Below are positions 1-9,076 of a DNA stretch of 25,613 nt, one piece after another (within the stretch, counting starts at the first letter, position 1; each line of letters starts with the position of its first letter). The position numbers were made by a program, and so were the translations under genes. The stretch is from assembly GCA_003446375.1 (NCBI GenBank), contig DMAW01000182.1, positions 1-25,613 of the forward strand, given 5' to 3'. The DNA comes from Eubacteriaceae bacterium (GTDB lineage: Bacteria; Bacillota; Clostridia; Eubacteriales; Alkalibacteraceae). The notes under the pieces are model-generated. The model had not been told where the DNA came from and ran no database searches. It saw only the letters and a list, made by a program, of their open reading frames with translations.

Positions 1-681
1 GATCAAAATGAACTCGTAGGATTGATTGGACCAAACGGTGCTGGAAAGACTACTGTATTTAACATGTTAACCGGGGTGTATGTTCCTACTGAAGGATCGA
101 TTACTCTAAATGGCAAAAATACTGTAGGAAAGAAGCCATATGATATCGTTGAAATTGGAGCGGCAAGGACATTTCAAAACATAAGGCTCTTTAAAGATCT
201 TACCGTTGAGGATAACGTCAAGATTGCATATCACAACCAAATGGGATACAATTTGATGCAAGGCGTATTCAGGCTGCCGTCTTACTGGAAAGAGGAAAAA
301 AAGGCCCATGAGAGCGCCATGGAACTTTTGGACATCTTCGATATGAAGATGTACGCAAAAACATTGGCAAAAAATCTTCCGTATGGTAAGCAGCGAAAGC
401 TAGAAATTGCAAGGGCACTTGCTACAAAGCCTAAGATTCTAATGCTGGATGAGCCGGCAGCAGGCATGAATCCATACGAGACAAGGGAATTGATGGAAAC
501 CATACATTTTATAAGAGATAAATTCAACATAGCCATACTGCTGATAGAGCATGACATGAGTCTGGTTATGGGTATTTGCGAAAGAATAACCGTTATAGAT
601 TATGGTAAAATAATAGCCGAAGGAAAACCAGATGAGATAAAGTCAAATCCGGATGTCATTAAAGCTTATCTTGGAGAATAG
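1..681 (+). CDS. livG: Branched-chain amino acid ABC transporter ATP-binding protein LivG (5' partial)
   Basis: ATPase subunit of a high-affinity leucine/isoleucine/valine-type (HAAT) importer, acting on the cytoplasmic face of the LivH/LivM permease. The frame is open from base 1, so the N-terminus, probably a few tens of residues, lies outside the window. An in-frame TTG at base 22 is not a credible start because it falls just before the Walker A motif GPNGAGKTT. A LivG-type signature loop (YGKQRKLEIARAL) is followed by Walker B and D-loop residues (LMLDEPAAGMNP) and the H-loop (LLIEHDMSLV). The YGKQ form in place of LSGGQ and the AAGMNP D-loop are LivG hallmarks. livF follows 11 bases downstream, with GGAGGA as its ribosome binding site, so the two are co-transcribed. 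Substrate range within the family (amino acids, urea, amides) cannot be fixed without the binding protein. Confidence 0.93.
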   Translation, partial: DQNELVGLIGPNGAGKTTVFNMLTGVYVPTEGSITLNGKNTVGKKPYDIVEIGAARTFQNIRLFKDLTVEDNVKIAYHNQMGYNLMQGVFRLPSYWKEEKKAHESAMELLDIFDMKMYAKTLAKNLPYGKQRKLEIARALATKPKILMLDEPAAGMNPYETRELMETIHFIRDKFNIAILLIEHDMSLVMGICERITVIDYGKIIAEGKPDEIKSNPDVIKAYLGE

Positions 682-692
682 GAGGAAACCAA

Positions 693-1400
693 ATGCTAAA
701 AGTTCAAAATATCGATGTATACTACGGGAAAATCCATGCTATCAAGGATATAAGCTTTGAAGTAAAAAAAGGAGAAGTCGTAACTTTAATCGGCGCAAAC
801 GGTGCCGGGAAGACGACCATACTTAAGACATTATCAAAAGTATTAAAGCCTTCTAGTGGAAGCATATTCTTAAAGGGTGAGGATATAAAAAATGTAGCTC
901 CCCATAAAATGATTGAAATGGGAATGGCTCATGCTCCTGAAGGCAGAAGGATATTTGCTCAGATGACAGTTTTAGAAAATCTCGAAATGGGAGCTTTCAT
1001 CAGAAAAGAAAACAAGTCAGAGTTTGACAAGGACATGGAAAGCATATTTGCAAGATTTCCAAGGCTTAAAGAAAGAAGAAAACAAATTGCAGGGACTTTA
1101 AGCGGAGGAGAGCAACAGATGTTGGCCATAGGAAGAGCGTTAATGTCAAGACCTGAGATTCTGCTTATGGACGAGCCATCAATGGGTCTGGCGCCTATAT
1201 TGGTGGATGAGATATTCAAAATCATTGAAGATATAAACAAAGCTGGGACTACAATTTTACTTGTTGAACAAAATGCGAACAGAGCACTTCAAATTGCCAA
1301 TAGAGCGTATGTATTGGAAACAGGCAAGATTGTTGCAGATGGCGATGCCAAGGAGCTCTTGAACAAAGACGAGATTAAAAAAGCCTACCTGGGAGGATAA
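693..1400 (+). CDS. livF: Branched-chain amino acid ABC transporter ATP-binding protein LivF
   Basis: Second ATPase of the HAAT importer; LivF and LivG form the nucleotide-binding heterodimer. The 235 residues match the usual LivF length. Visible motifs are Walker A (GANGAGKTT, about residue 35), the LivF-typical APEGRRIF segment after the Q-loop, the signature LSGGEQQMLAIGRAL, Walker B (ILLMDEPSMGLAP) and the H-loop region ending LLVEQN. The glutamine-asparagine pair there, where many ABC proteins have HD, is normal for LivF. The ATG is preceded by GGAGGAAACCAA. It is the last gene of its operon: a hairpin begins at its stop codon and the next gene has its own promoter. Confidence 0.94.
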   Translation: MLKVQNIDVYYGKIHAIKDISFEVKKGEVVTLIGANGAGKTTILKTLSKVLKPSSGSIFLKGEDIKNVAPHKMIEMGMAHAPEGRRIFAQMTVLENLEMGAFIRKENKSEFDKDMESIFARFPRLKERRKQIAGTLSGGEQQMLAIGRALMSRPEILLMDEPSMGLAPILVDEIFKIIEDINKAGTTILLVEQNANRALQIANRAYVLETGKIVADGDAKELLNKDEIKKAYLGG

Positions 1401-1427
1401 AAGGATTGCCGATTGAGCGATCCTTTT
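1399..1427 (+). terminator. Terminator-like hairpin after livF
   Basis: An 11-bp stem (1399-1409 with 1417-1427, one T:G pair) with a 7-base loop starts at the livF stop codon. The 3' arm ends in TTTT but the following tract (ATCGTTTC) is not a clean U-run, so termination may be partial. It separates the liv operon from gltB. Confidence 0.6.
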
Positions 1428-1494
1428 ATCGTTTCAGGGACTAGAGATTGTTTAAAAAAAAACATGGCTGTAATTGGTTACACCAAAAAAAAGT

Positions 1495-1523
1495 TTGTAA
1501 TTTAAAGGGAAAATCAATATAAT
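1495..1523 (+). promoter_or_regulatory. Sigma-A-like promoter for gltBD
   Basis: TTGTAA (1495-1500), a 17-base spacer and a perfect TATAAT (1518-1523). The predicted transcript starts near 1530, about 40 bases before the gltB ATG. That leader is too short for a riboswitch or an attenuator. No clear operator is visible apart from A-runs around 1453-1492. Confidence 0.7.
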
Positions 1524-1570
1524 AGTTAGAAAACAAAATATTCTGAAAATTCATTCAAAGGGTGTGTATT

Positions 1571-4500
1571 ATGCGAACGAAAGATTTACCAATGAAACAA
1601 GGACTTTATGATCCGGCTTATGAACATGACGCATGTGGAATGGGATTTGTGGTAAATATCAAGGGAAACAAGTCTCACGATATCATAGACGAAGCAATGA
1701 CAGTACTTGAAAATCTTAGTCACAGAGGTGCCAGCGGTGCAGATGAAAATACCGGAGATGGTGCAGGAATCATGGTTCAAATACCTCATATGTTTTTCCA
1801 AAGAGAATGTGAAGTGCTTGGTTTTGAGCTTCCGGAAGAGGGAAACTACGGCGTGGGGATGATATTTGCCCATAGATATGATGATTTTAGGAAGACACAA
1901 AAGGAAATCTTTGAAAAGATAACAGTTGAAGAAGGCCAGAAGATACTTGGATGGAGAGAAGTTCCTATCGACAAGACGCAGATTGGAGATGGAGCGATAT
2001 CTGCGATGCCTAGGTTCATTCAGGTTTTTATTGAAAAGGGCAAAGATGTTAAAGATTACATGGATTTTGAGAGAAAACTATATACTATACGAAAAAGAGC
2101 TGAAAAAACTATAGTTCCCATGTGTGAAGACAAAGGGGGAACATTTTATGTTGCCAGCTTGTCTTCGAGAACGATAGTATATAAGGGCATGCTTACAGCA
2201 TCCCAGCTTAGGACTTTCTATCTAGACCTGTCAGACTTGGATTTTGTTTCAGCCTTGGCCATGGTTCACTCTAGATTCAGTACAAATACATTCCCAAGTT
2301 GGGAAAGAGCTCATCCCAATAGATATATCGTTCACAACGGCGAGATCAATACTATTAGAGGTAATGTAAACTGGATGAAAGCCAGACAAAAATGTATTGA
2401 CTCACCTTTTATTGACGACATGGAAAAGATATATCCGATAGTTGATGAATCTGGAAGTGATTCTTCCATGTTTGACAACAGCTTGGAGTTTATGTACTTA
2501 ACAGGAAGGTCTCTGCCTCATGCTGTTATGATGATGATTCCGGAACCTTGGGAAAAGAACAAACTTATGTCTGAAGAAAAAAGAGACTTTTACGAGTTTA
2601 ACAACTTCTTGATGGAACCTTGGGATGGACCGGCAGCTATGGGCTTTACCGATGGAAAGGTAATTGGAGGAGTTCTTGACAGGAATGGACTTAGACCTTC
2701 AAGATACTACGTCACTAAAGATGACAAAGTTATTATGTCATCAGAGGTAGGAGTCGTAGATATCAAGCCGGAAAACGTCAAGTACAAGGGAAGGCTCGAA
2801 CCGGGCAAGATGTTGCTGATAGATACTGAAGCTCAAAGGATAATTTCGGATGAGGAAATCAAGAAGAATGTATCTTTGCTGCATCCGTATAAAAAATGGA
2901 CTGAAACTCATATATTGAAAATGGGTGATCTTCCGGTAGAACTGGAAAAGACAAGCGCCGTTATTGAGGACCTTATAGCCCAGCAAAAAGCTTTTGGATA
3001 TACTTTTGAGGATATAGCCAAGATAGTTCAGCCGATGGCTTGTGAAGGCGTAGATCCATTAGGGTCAATGGGAATGGATTCTCCTTTGGCGGTATTGTCC
3101 GAAAAACCTCAAATGCTGTACCTGTATTTCAAACAGTTGTTCGCACAGGTAACAAATCCACCAATAGATGGTATTAGAGAAGAAATCATAACATCTAGCA
3201 GCGTATTGTTGGGAGGAGCAGGAAATCTTCTGAACCCTGACGATGAGTCGTCAAACAGCATATTTTTAGAACACCCGATACTTACGAATGAAGAATTGAA
3301 TACTATAAAGCATTTAGACAATGATAAATTCAAATCTGCCACATTATCTATTTTGTACGATCCAAATGGTGGAGCGAGAGCTTTAGAAAGAGCTCTTGAC
3401 AAGCTTTTCAAGGAAGCAGACAAGGCATTGGAAGACGGTGCAAATATAATAGTGCTTTCAGACAGGGGCGTAAGCAAGAAATCGGCTGCGATACCTGCCC
3501 TTCTTGCATCATCAGGTCTTCATCATCATTTGATAAGGCGAGAAATCAGGACAAGCGTAGGCATAGTGCTTGAATCCGGAGAGCCGAGAGAGGTCCACCA
3601 TTTCTGCACATTGATTGGATATGGAGTGACGGCGATAAATCCGTACCTTGCATACGAAACTATTAAAGATTTGGCACAAAAAGATTTATTGGATGGACAG
3701 TCTTATGAGCAAGGAAAGAAGAACTTTATCAAGGCATCTGTCAAGGGTATATTAAAGGTGCTTACCAAAATGGGTATTTCAACAATTAGAAGCTATCACG
3801 GAGCTCAGATATTCGAAGCCATAGGACTTAAAAGAGACCTGGTAGATAAATACTTTACGATGACGCCTTCAAGGCTGGAAGGTATCGGACTTGAAGAGAT
3901 AGCCATTGAAAATCAAATGAGACACGAAAGTGCATACGATGAAAACTCGCCTTATGCAGACAGCTTGGAAATAGGTGGATACTTTCAATGCAAGGATGAT
4001 GGAGAAGTACATCTTTACAATCCTGAAACCATTTATATGCTTCAAAAGGCTTGTCGAGAAGGTGACTATAAGTTATTTAAAGAATATTCTAAAAAGATCA
4101 ATAATGAAGAAGTTTATACCCTTAGACATCTTTTAGATTTCAATCTTGCCCAAGGAGATGCTATTCCAATTGAAGAAGTTGAATCGGTAGATTCCATCGT
4201 AAAGAGATTTAAGACAGGAGCGATGTCATACGGATCAATAAGTAAGGAAGCGCATGAATGCCTTGCAATTGCAATGAATCGCCTAGGTGGAAAAAGCAAC
4301 ACCGGTGAAGGCGGAGAAGATATAGAGCGATTTAAAACCATGGATAATGGGGATACAAAATGCAGTGCAATTAAACAGGTCGCATCAGGAAGATTTGGAG
4401 TTACCAGCAATTACTTGGTGAACGCAAAAGAAATTCAGATTAAAATGGCCCAAGGAGCAAAACCGGGAGAAGGCGGCCAACTGCCCGGCAGAAAAGTGTA

Positions 4501-6154
4501 TCCTACAATTGCAAAAACCCGTCATTCTACGCCTGGCGTAGGTTTGATTTCTCCGCCGCCGCATCATGATATTTATTCCATAGAGGATTTGGCAGAGCTG
4601 ATTCACGATCTTAAGAATGCCAATAGAGACGCTAGAATAAATGTCAAATTGGTTTCAGAAGTAGGGGTTGGAACTGTCGCAGCAGGTGTTGCAAAAGGAA
4701 AAGCAGACGTGATACTAATAAGCGGTTACGATGGAGGAACAGGGGCTTCTCCTAGGACCAGCATCAGGAACACAGGTCTTCCATGGGAATTGGGACTTGC
4801 TGAAACACACCAGACCTTGCTTTTAAACAAACTTAGAGACAGGGTCGTGCTTGAAACTGATGGAAAGCTTCTATCGGGAAGAGATGTTATAATAGCTGCT
4901 ATGCTCGGTGCAGAAGAATTTGGATTTGCAACAACTCCTCTTATCGTTTTAGGGTGTATAATGATGAGGGTGTGCAACTTAAATACATGTCCTGTAGGTG
5001 TTGCAACTCAAGATGAAAACTTGAGAAAAAACTTTACAGGGAAGCCTGAGCATGTAGAAAATTTCATGCGCTTCATTGCAGAAGAGATGCGTGAAATCAT
5101 GGCAAAGCTTGGATTTAAAACTATCCCTGAAGTTGTAGGAAGAACAGACAAGCTAAGGCCTAAAGAGAATGTTAAACATTGGAAGGCTGCAAGATTGGAC
5201 CTTTCTCAGATATTGTACCAACCATACGTAGGAAGCGACGTGGGAAGATTCAATACACAAAATCAAAATCACGATTTGGAAAAATCGTTGGACATGAAGA
5301 AGCTTATAAGAATGTGCAAACCTGCTCTTGAAGAGAAAAAGCAGATTAGAGCAAAGCTTAAGATAAACAATGTAGACCGGGTGGTAGGCACGATCATCGG
5401 AAGCGAAATCACCAAAAGATACGGAGAAGAGGGGCTTCCTGAAGATACTATAAAAGTTACGTTTGTAGGCTCTGCTGGACAGAGTTTTGGGGCATTCGTA
5501 CCTAAAGGAATGACTCTTGAATTAGAGGGCGATGCAAATGATTATATCGGCAAGGGCCTATCAGGCGGAAAGATAGTTGTTTATCCTCCGAAAACTGCAG
5601 ATTATGTTCCAGAAGAAAACATCCTAATAGGAAATGTAGGCTTTTACGGAGCTACCGAAGGAGAAGCTTATATCAATGGTATTGCCGGTGAACGATTCTG
5701 TGTTAGAAATAGCGGAGTAAACGCAGTAGTGGAAGGCGTAGGAGATCATGGATGCGAGTATATGACAGGTGGAAAAGTTGTGATTCTTGGAAAAACAGGA
5801 CAAAACTTTGGAGCGGGAATGTCAGGAGGAATAGCATACATACTTGATATGGACGAAAATTATTGCAACAAGGCTATGGTCAATATGGAAAAAATAGAGT
5901 CCGAAGAAGAACTAGCTCAAGTAAAGTCTATGATAGAAAAACATGTTGAATATACCGACAGTCCTCAAGGCCAAAAAATCCTAAAAGACTGGAAAAGCTA
6001 CTCATTGAGATTTACAAGAGTAATACCTAAGGATTACAAGAGAATGCTGGAAAACATCGAGAAGGCTCATCAGGCTGGATTAAGTGGAGATGAGGCATTG
6101 ATGGTTGCATTTGAAGAAAACTATAAAGACGTCTCAAGAGTGAGTGGAAACTAA
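1571..6154 (+). CDS. gltB: Glutamate synthase large subunit (GOGAT alpha)
   Basis: Large subunit of glutamate synthase: hydrolyses glutamine, channels the ammonia to the FMN site and forms glutamate from 2-oxoglutarate, with electrons from the small subunit. I chose the ATG at 1571, with AAAGGG upstream, over an in-frame GTG at 1562. This start gives a short propeptide that ends in DAC, so the N-terminal nucleophile is Cys22, the same position I recall for Bacillus subtilis GltA. Domains in order: class II glutamine amidotransferase (about 22-430), central domain, FMN-binding synthase barrel (about 800-1200) and the C-terminal beta-helix (GXXGXXXG repeats, about 1250-1450). The 3Fe-4S cysteines are C1129, C1135 and C1140 in CIMMRVCNLNTC. 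At 1527 residues the length is normal for the family. gltD follows after 13 bases. The symbol gltA is also used in Bacillus. Confidence 0.97.
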   Translation: MRTKDLPMKQGLYDPAYEHDACGMGFVVNIKGNKSHDIIDEAMTVLENLSHRGASGADENTGDGAGIMVQIPHMFFQRECEVLGFELPEEGNYGVGMIFAHRYDDFRKTQKEIFEKITVEEGQKILGWREVPIDKTQIGDGAISAMPRFIQVFIEKGKDVKDYMDFERKLYTIRKRAEKTIVPMCEDKGGTFYVASLSSRTIVYKGMLTASQLRTFYLDLSDLDFVSALAMVHSRFSTNTFPSWERAHPNRYIVHNGEINTIRGNVNWMKARQKCIDSPFIDDMEKIYPIVDESGSDSSMFDNSLEFMYLTGRSLPHAVMMMIPEPWEKNKLMSEEKRDFYEFNNFLMEPWDGPAAMGFTDGKVIGGVLDRNGLRPSRYYVTKDDKVIMSSEVGVVDIKPENVKYKGRLEPGKMLLIDTEAQRIISDEEIKKNVSLLHPYKKWTETHILKMGDLPVELEKTSAVIEDLIAQQKAFGYTFEDIAKIVQPMACEGVDPLGSMGMDSPLAVLSEKPQMLYLYFKQLFAQVTNPPIDGIREEIITSSSVLLGGAGNLLNPDDESSNSIFLEHPILTNEELNTIKHLDNDKFKSATLSILYDPNGGARALERALDKLFKEADKALEDGANIIVLSDRGVSKKSAAIPALLASSGLHHHLIRREIRTSVGIVLESGEPREVHHFCTLIGYGVTAINPYLAYETIKDLAQKDLLDGQSYEQGKKNFIKASVKGILKVLTKMGISTIRSYHGAQIFEAIGLKRDLVDKYFTMTPSRLEGIGLEEIAIENQMRHESAYDENSPYADSLEIGGYFQCKDDGEVHLYNPETIYMLQKACREGDYKLFKEYSKKINNEEVYTLRHLLDFNLAQGDAIPIEEVESVDSIVKRFKTGAMSYGSISKEAHECLAIAMNRLGGKSNTGEGGEDIERFKTMDNGDTKCSAIKQVASGRFGVTSNYLVNAKEIQIKMAQGAKPGEGGQLPGRKVYPTIAKTRHSTPGVGLISPPPHHDIYSIEDLAELIHDLKNANRDARINVKLVSEVGVGTVAAGVAKGKADVILISGYDGGTGASPRTSIRNTGLPWELGLAETHQTLLLNKLRDRVVLETDGKLLSGRDVIIAAMLGAEEFGFATTPLIVLGCIMMRVCNLNTCPVGVATQDENLRKNFTGKPEHVENFMRFIAEEMREIMAKLGFKTIPEVVGRTDKLRPKENVKHWKAARLDLSQILYQPYVGSDVGRFNTQNQNHDLEKSLDMKKLIRMCKPALEEKKQIRAKLKINNVDRVVGTIIGSEITKRYGEEGLPEDTIKVTFVGSAGQSFGAFVPKGMTLELEGDANDYIGKGLSGGKIVVYPPKTADYVPEENILIGNVGFYGATEGEAYINGIAGERFCVRNSGVNAVVEGVGDHGCEYMTGGKVVILGKTGQNFGAGMSGGIAYILDMDENYCNKAMVNMEKIESEEELAQVKSMIEKHVEYTDSPQGQKILKDWKSYSLRFTRVIPKDYKRMLENIEKAHQAGLSGDEALMVAFEENYKDVSRVSGN

Positions 6155-6167
6155 GGAGGTATAAAAA

Positions 6168-7652
6168 ATGGGTAAAGCAACTGGATTTTTGGAATTTGAA
6201 AGAAAAGAAGCAAATAAAAGACCTCCTAAGGAACGGATTAAGGATTGGAATGAATATAAAGTTTCTCTCTCTAAAGAGGAGATGAAGATACAAGGTGCAA
6301 GGTGCATGGACTGCGGCATTCCATTTTGCCATGGGGGAGTTCTTTTGGCAGGCATGGCTGCCGGATGTCCGGTTAAGAATTTGATTCCGGAATGGAATGA
6401 TTTGGTCTACAAAGGTCAGTGGAAAGAAGCTTACAAAAGATTGACAAGGACAAACCCTTTTCCTGAATTCACATCAAGAGTCTGTCCGGCTCCATGTGAA
6501 GGTTCTTGCACTGAAGGATATCAGATGGAAGCTGTGACTATAAGCAATATAGAGTACGAAATTATTGAAACGGCCTTTAATGAAGGGTGGGTAAAGCCTT
6601 TCAAGGCACAATCAACAGGAAAGAAAATAGCAATAGTTGGATCTGGTCCGGCAGGACTGTCTGCGGCCCACTATTTGAATGCAGTAGGACATGATGTTAC
6701 CGTATATGAAAGAAGCGATAGAGCAGGCGGACTTTTGATGTACGGAATACCGAACATGAAGTTGGAGAAGCAGTTTGTAAAAAGACGTATTGAGGTTATG
6801 GAGCAATCAGGCATCAAGTTTGTATACAATACAGATATCGGCAAAGATTTGCCTGCAAAACAGCTCGTAGATGATTTTGATGCAACAGTATTGTGCTGTG
6901 GGGCTACGAAGGCAAGAGGCTTAAACGTAGAGGGCAAAGAACTTAAAGGAGTTCACTTTGCAGTAGATTTTTTAAGTGCGAATACAAAAAGCCTGTTGGA
7001 CTCGAACCTTGAAGATGATAATTATATCAGCGCTAAAGGCAAGGATGTAATTATCATTGGAGGAGGAGATACCGGTACCGATTGTGTCGGAACTTCAATC
7101 AGACATGGTTGCAACTCGGTATATCAGTTTGAAATAATGCCTGAACCTCCGAAAACAAGACAAGAAGCTTCAAATCCGTGGCCGGAATGGCCTAAAAAGC
7201 TGAAAGTGGATTACGGTCAAGAAGAAGCTATCAGTTTGTATGGGAAAGATCCCAGAAATTATCTTATAAACACAAAAAAGATTGTGGGAGACGGAAGCGG
7301 AAAGGTCAAAGAAGTTCATACGGTTCAAATTGAGTGGACTAAAGATGATCAAGGAAGAATGTATCCCAAGGAAATACCCGGTAGCGAGAAGGTATGGAAA
7401 GCGGATATTGTTTTGCTGGCAATGGGATTTTTAGGACCGGAGGATACGATACCGGAAGAGCTTGACCTTGAAAGAGATCCTAGAAGCAACGTCAAAGCAG
7501 AATATGAGAATTTTGAAACCAGTGAAGAAAAAGTATTTGCGGCAGGAGATATGCGAAGAGGACAAAGTCTTATCGTATGGGCTATTCAAGAAGGAAAACT
7601 GGCTGCTAGAGAAGTAGACAAATATTTAATGGGTAAAAGCGTAATAAAGTGA
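6168..7652 (+). CDS. gltD: Glutamate synthase small subunit (GOGAT beta)
   Basis: Small subunit of glutamate synthase: oxidises NAD(P)H on FAD and passes electrons through two 4Fe-4S clusters to the large subunit. The N-terminal cluster domain shows CMDCGIPFC (C46, C49, C54) and then a CPAPCEGSC block; both belong to the cluster-binding set. An FAD Rossmann motif (VGSGPAGLSAA) and an NAD(P) motif (GGGDTGTDC) follow, and the C-terminal AAGDMRRGQSLIVWAI segment is characteristic. The 494 residues are the normal length. AAGGAGG precedes the ATG and the gene lies 13 bases after gltB. A strong terminator begins just after the stop codon, so gltBD is a two-gene operon. Confidence 0.97.
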   Translation: MGKATGFLEFERKEANKRPPKERIKDWNEYKVSLSKEEMKIQGARCMDCGIPFCHGGVLLAGMAAGCPVKNLIPEWNDLVYKGQWKEAYKRLTRTNPFPEFTSRVCPAPCEGSCTEGYQMEAVTISNIEYEIIETAFNEGWVKPFKAQSTGKKIAIVGSGPAGLSAAHYLNAVGHDVTVYERSDRAGGLLMYGIPNMKLEKQFVKRRIEVMEQSGIKFVYNTDIGKDLPAKQLVDDFDATVLCCGATKARGLNVEGKELKGVHFAVDFLSANTKSLLDSNLEDDNYISAKGKDVIIIGGGDTGTDCVGTSIRHGCNSVYQFEIMPEPPKTRQEASNPWPEWPKKLKVDYGQEEAISLYGKDPRNYLINTKKIVGDGSGKVKEVHTVQIEWTKDDQGRMYPKEIPGSEKVWKADIVLLAMGFLGPEDTIPEELDLERDPRSNVKAEYENFETSEEKVFAAGDMRRGQSLIVWAIQEGKLAAREVDKYLMGKSVIK

Positions 7653-7653
7653 T

Positions 7654-7698
7654 AAAAAGTCTCCGGATAGCTCACATAGAGCGATTCGGAGACTTTTT
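7654..7698 (+). terminator. Intrinsic terminator of gltBD
   Basis: A perfect 12-bp stem (7654-7665 with 7687-7698) begins two bases after the gltD stop. The 3' arm ends in a five-T run. The loop is 21 bases and could form a small inner hairpin (TAGCTC with GAGCGA, imperfect). Confidence 0.85.
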
Positions 7699-7745
7699 AG
7701 GTGTGCGTGCATAATTAATTCAAAATGAGTCGTATATCGTGGACA

Positions 7746-7774
7746 TTGCATCAATATCCTTATTGTTGTAGGAT
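7746..7774 (+). promoter_or_regulatory. Possible promoter for the DUF362 gene
   Basis: TTGCAT (7746-7751), a 17-base spacer and TAGGAT (7769-7774) lie 27 bases upstream of the ATG at 7801. Both hexamers are imperfect. A promoter is expected here because the gltBD terminator precedes the gene and no other gene reads into it. Confidence 0.4.
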
Positions 7775-7800
7775 GGAATAAGTGAAAAGGAGGGCTGGAT

Positions 7801-8895
7801 ATGAAAAGAAAAGATATTTATGTAATTTACGGAGCCGATCCAAAAGCTATGGCAATGGAAATATTGAATAAGGTAAACTTAGCACATATGATTGGTGATA
7901 AAAAAAAGAAAATAGGCTTAAAACCAAATTTAGTGGTAGCCAGACCGGCAGATGATGGTGCTACGACTCATTCAGAGATGACGGCAGGCGTGATTGAATA
8001 TCTGCAAGATAAAGGTTATGAAGATATTTCCATAATAGAAGGTTCGTGGGTAGGAGACAGGACTTCATCAGCTTTTAAAGTGTGTGGATATGAAGAGTTA
8101 AAAAGAAAGTATGGAGTCAGTCTTATAGATACTCAAAAGGATTCGTATAAAAAATACGACTGTAAGGGCGTAGATATAAACATATGTGACAGCGCCATGG
8201 AGGTTGATTATATGATCAACATGCCTGTGCTAAAAGGGCATTGCCAGACAGGCATTACATGTGCCTTAAAAAACAACAAGGGTGTGATACCAAATCAGGA
8301 AAAGAGAAAATTCCATACAATGGGATTACACAAACCGATAGCACATTTAAATACAGTGGCTAAAAATGATTTTATTCTAGTAGATGGAATATGCGGAGAC
8401 TTGAACTTTGAAGAAGGTGGAAATCCGGTGTCGATGAATAGGATCATTGCTTCGATCGACCCTGTGCTGTGCGATTCATATGTATGCGATCTTATGGGAT
8501 ACTCCTTGGATGAAGTGCCCTATGTAAAAATATCTGAAAAGCTTGGAGTTGGATGTGCAGACACTGAGGAAGCAAATATAGTTGAAATAAATGAGGCAAG
8601 AGGCAATTGCAAATTAACTGTATCGGGAAGAAAGGTTAAGAACTTGTCAAAGAACGTTCAAGAAATTGACGCTTGCAGTGCATGTTACGGAAGCCTTATT
8701 CATGCTTTGGAAAGGTTGGAGGAGTCAGGTGATTTAAGAAATTTAAAGGAGAAAATCTCAATTGGTCAGGGTTTTAAGTATAAGGATGGAAAAATAGGAA
8801 TAGGCAATTGCACATCTGAATTTGATAACTATCTGCCTGGTTGTCCTCCAAAAGCTATTGACATATTGAATTACTTGAAAAAAATCATAAATTGA
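7801..8895 (+). CDS. DUF362 domain protein, cysteine-rich, function unknown
   Basis: I assign this to the DUF362 family from the N-terminal pattern KIGLKPNLV...TTHSEMTAGVIEYL and the central MINMPVLKGHCQTGITCALKN and KNNKGVIP blocks. The family has no settled function; some relatives carry a ferredoxin domain. This 364-residue protein has no classical CxxCxxCxxxC ferredoxin motif but holds 14 cysteines, including C292-x2-C295 (DACSACYGS) and the C-terminal GNC and PGCPP segments. A metal or Fe-S site is therefore plausible but unproven. There is no signal peptide and no membrane helix, so it is likely cytoplasmic. AAGGAGGG precedes the ATG. It stands alone between the gltBD terminator and the promoter/terminator pair upstream of glnK. 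That position among nitrogen genes does not establish a nitrogen role. Confidence 0.85.
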   Translation: MKRKDIYVIYGADPKAMAMEILNKVNLAHMIGDKKKKIGLKPNLVVARPADDGATTHSEMTAGVIEYLQDKGYEDISIIEGSWVGDRTSSAFKVCGYEELKRKYGVSLIDTQKDSYKKYDCKGVDINICDSAMEVDYMINMPVLKGHCQTGITCALKNNKGVIPNQEKRKFHTMGLHKPIAHLNTVAKNDFILVDGICGDLNFEEGGNPVSMNRIIASIDPVLCDSYVCDLMGYSLDEVPYVKISEKLGVGCADTEEANIVEINEARGNCKLTVSGRKVKNLSKNVQEIDACSACYGSLIHALERLEESGDLRNLKEKISIGQGFKYKDGKIGIGNCTSEFDNYLPGCPPKAIDILNYLKKIIN

Positions 8896-8934
8896 AATCT
8901 TTTGAAAAACAAATCAGAAAATTTTGAAAAAGTA

Positions 8935-8964
8935 TTGACATCAACTCATAAGATAGGCTATAAT
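8935..8964 (+). promoter_or_regulatory. Strong consensus promoter upstream of glnK
   Basis: Perfect TTGACA (8935-8940), an 18-base spacer and a perfect TATAAT (8959-8964) make this the best sigma-A promoter match in the window. The start point would be near 8971. Two direct repeats of ACAAGTT (8972-8978 and 8982-8988, period 10) lie at the expected start site and could be an operator. An intrinsic terminator follows about 30 bases further on. Confidence 0.8.
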
Positions 8965-9001
8965 GAATTCAACAAGTTCACACAAGTTAATAATGACAAT
9001 G

Positions 9002-9034
9002 AAGTCTGTATTTAATAAATGCAGACTTTTTTTA
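9002..9034 (+). terminator. Intrinsic terminator in the glnK leader
   Basis: A 12-bp stem (9002-9013 with 9017-9028, one T:G pair) runs straight into an eight-T tract. It lies about 30 bases after the predicted start of the strong promoter and 100 bases before glnK. It could end the DUF362 transcript, attenuate glnK-amtB, or define a short RNA of about 65 bases (roughly 8971-9035). No alternative pairing partner for its 5' arm is visible in the short leader. Confidence 0.8.
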
Positions 9035-9076
9035 TTTTATGATTCAAGAATTGTAAGATAATTAAATTGATAGGAC

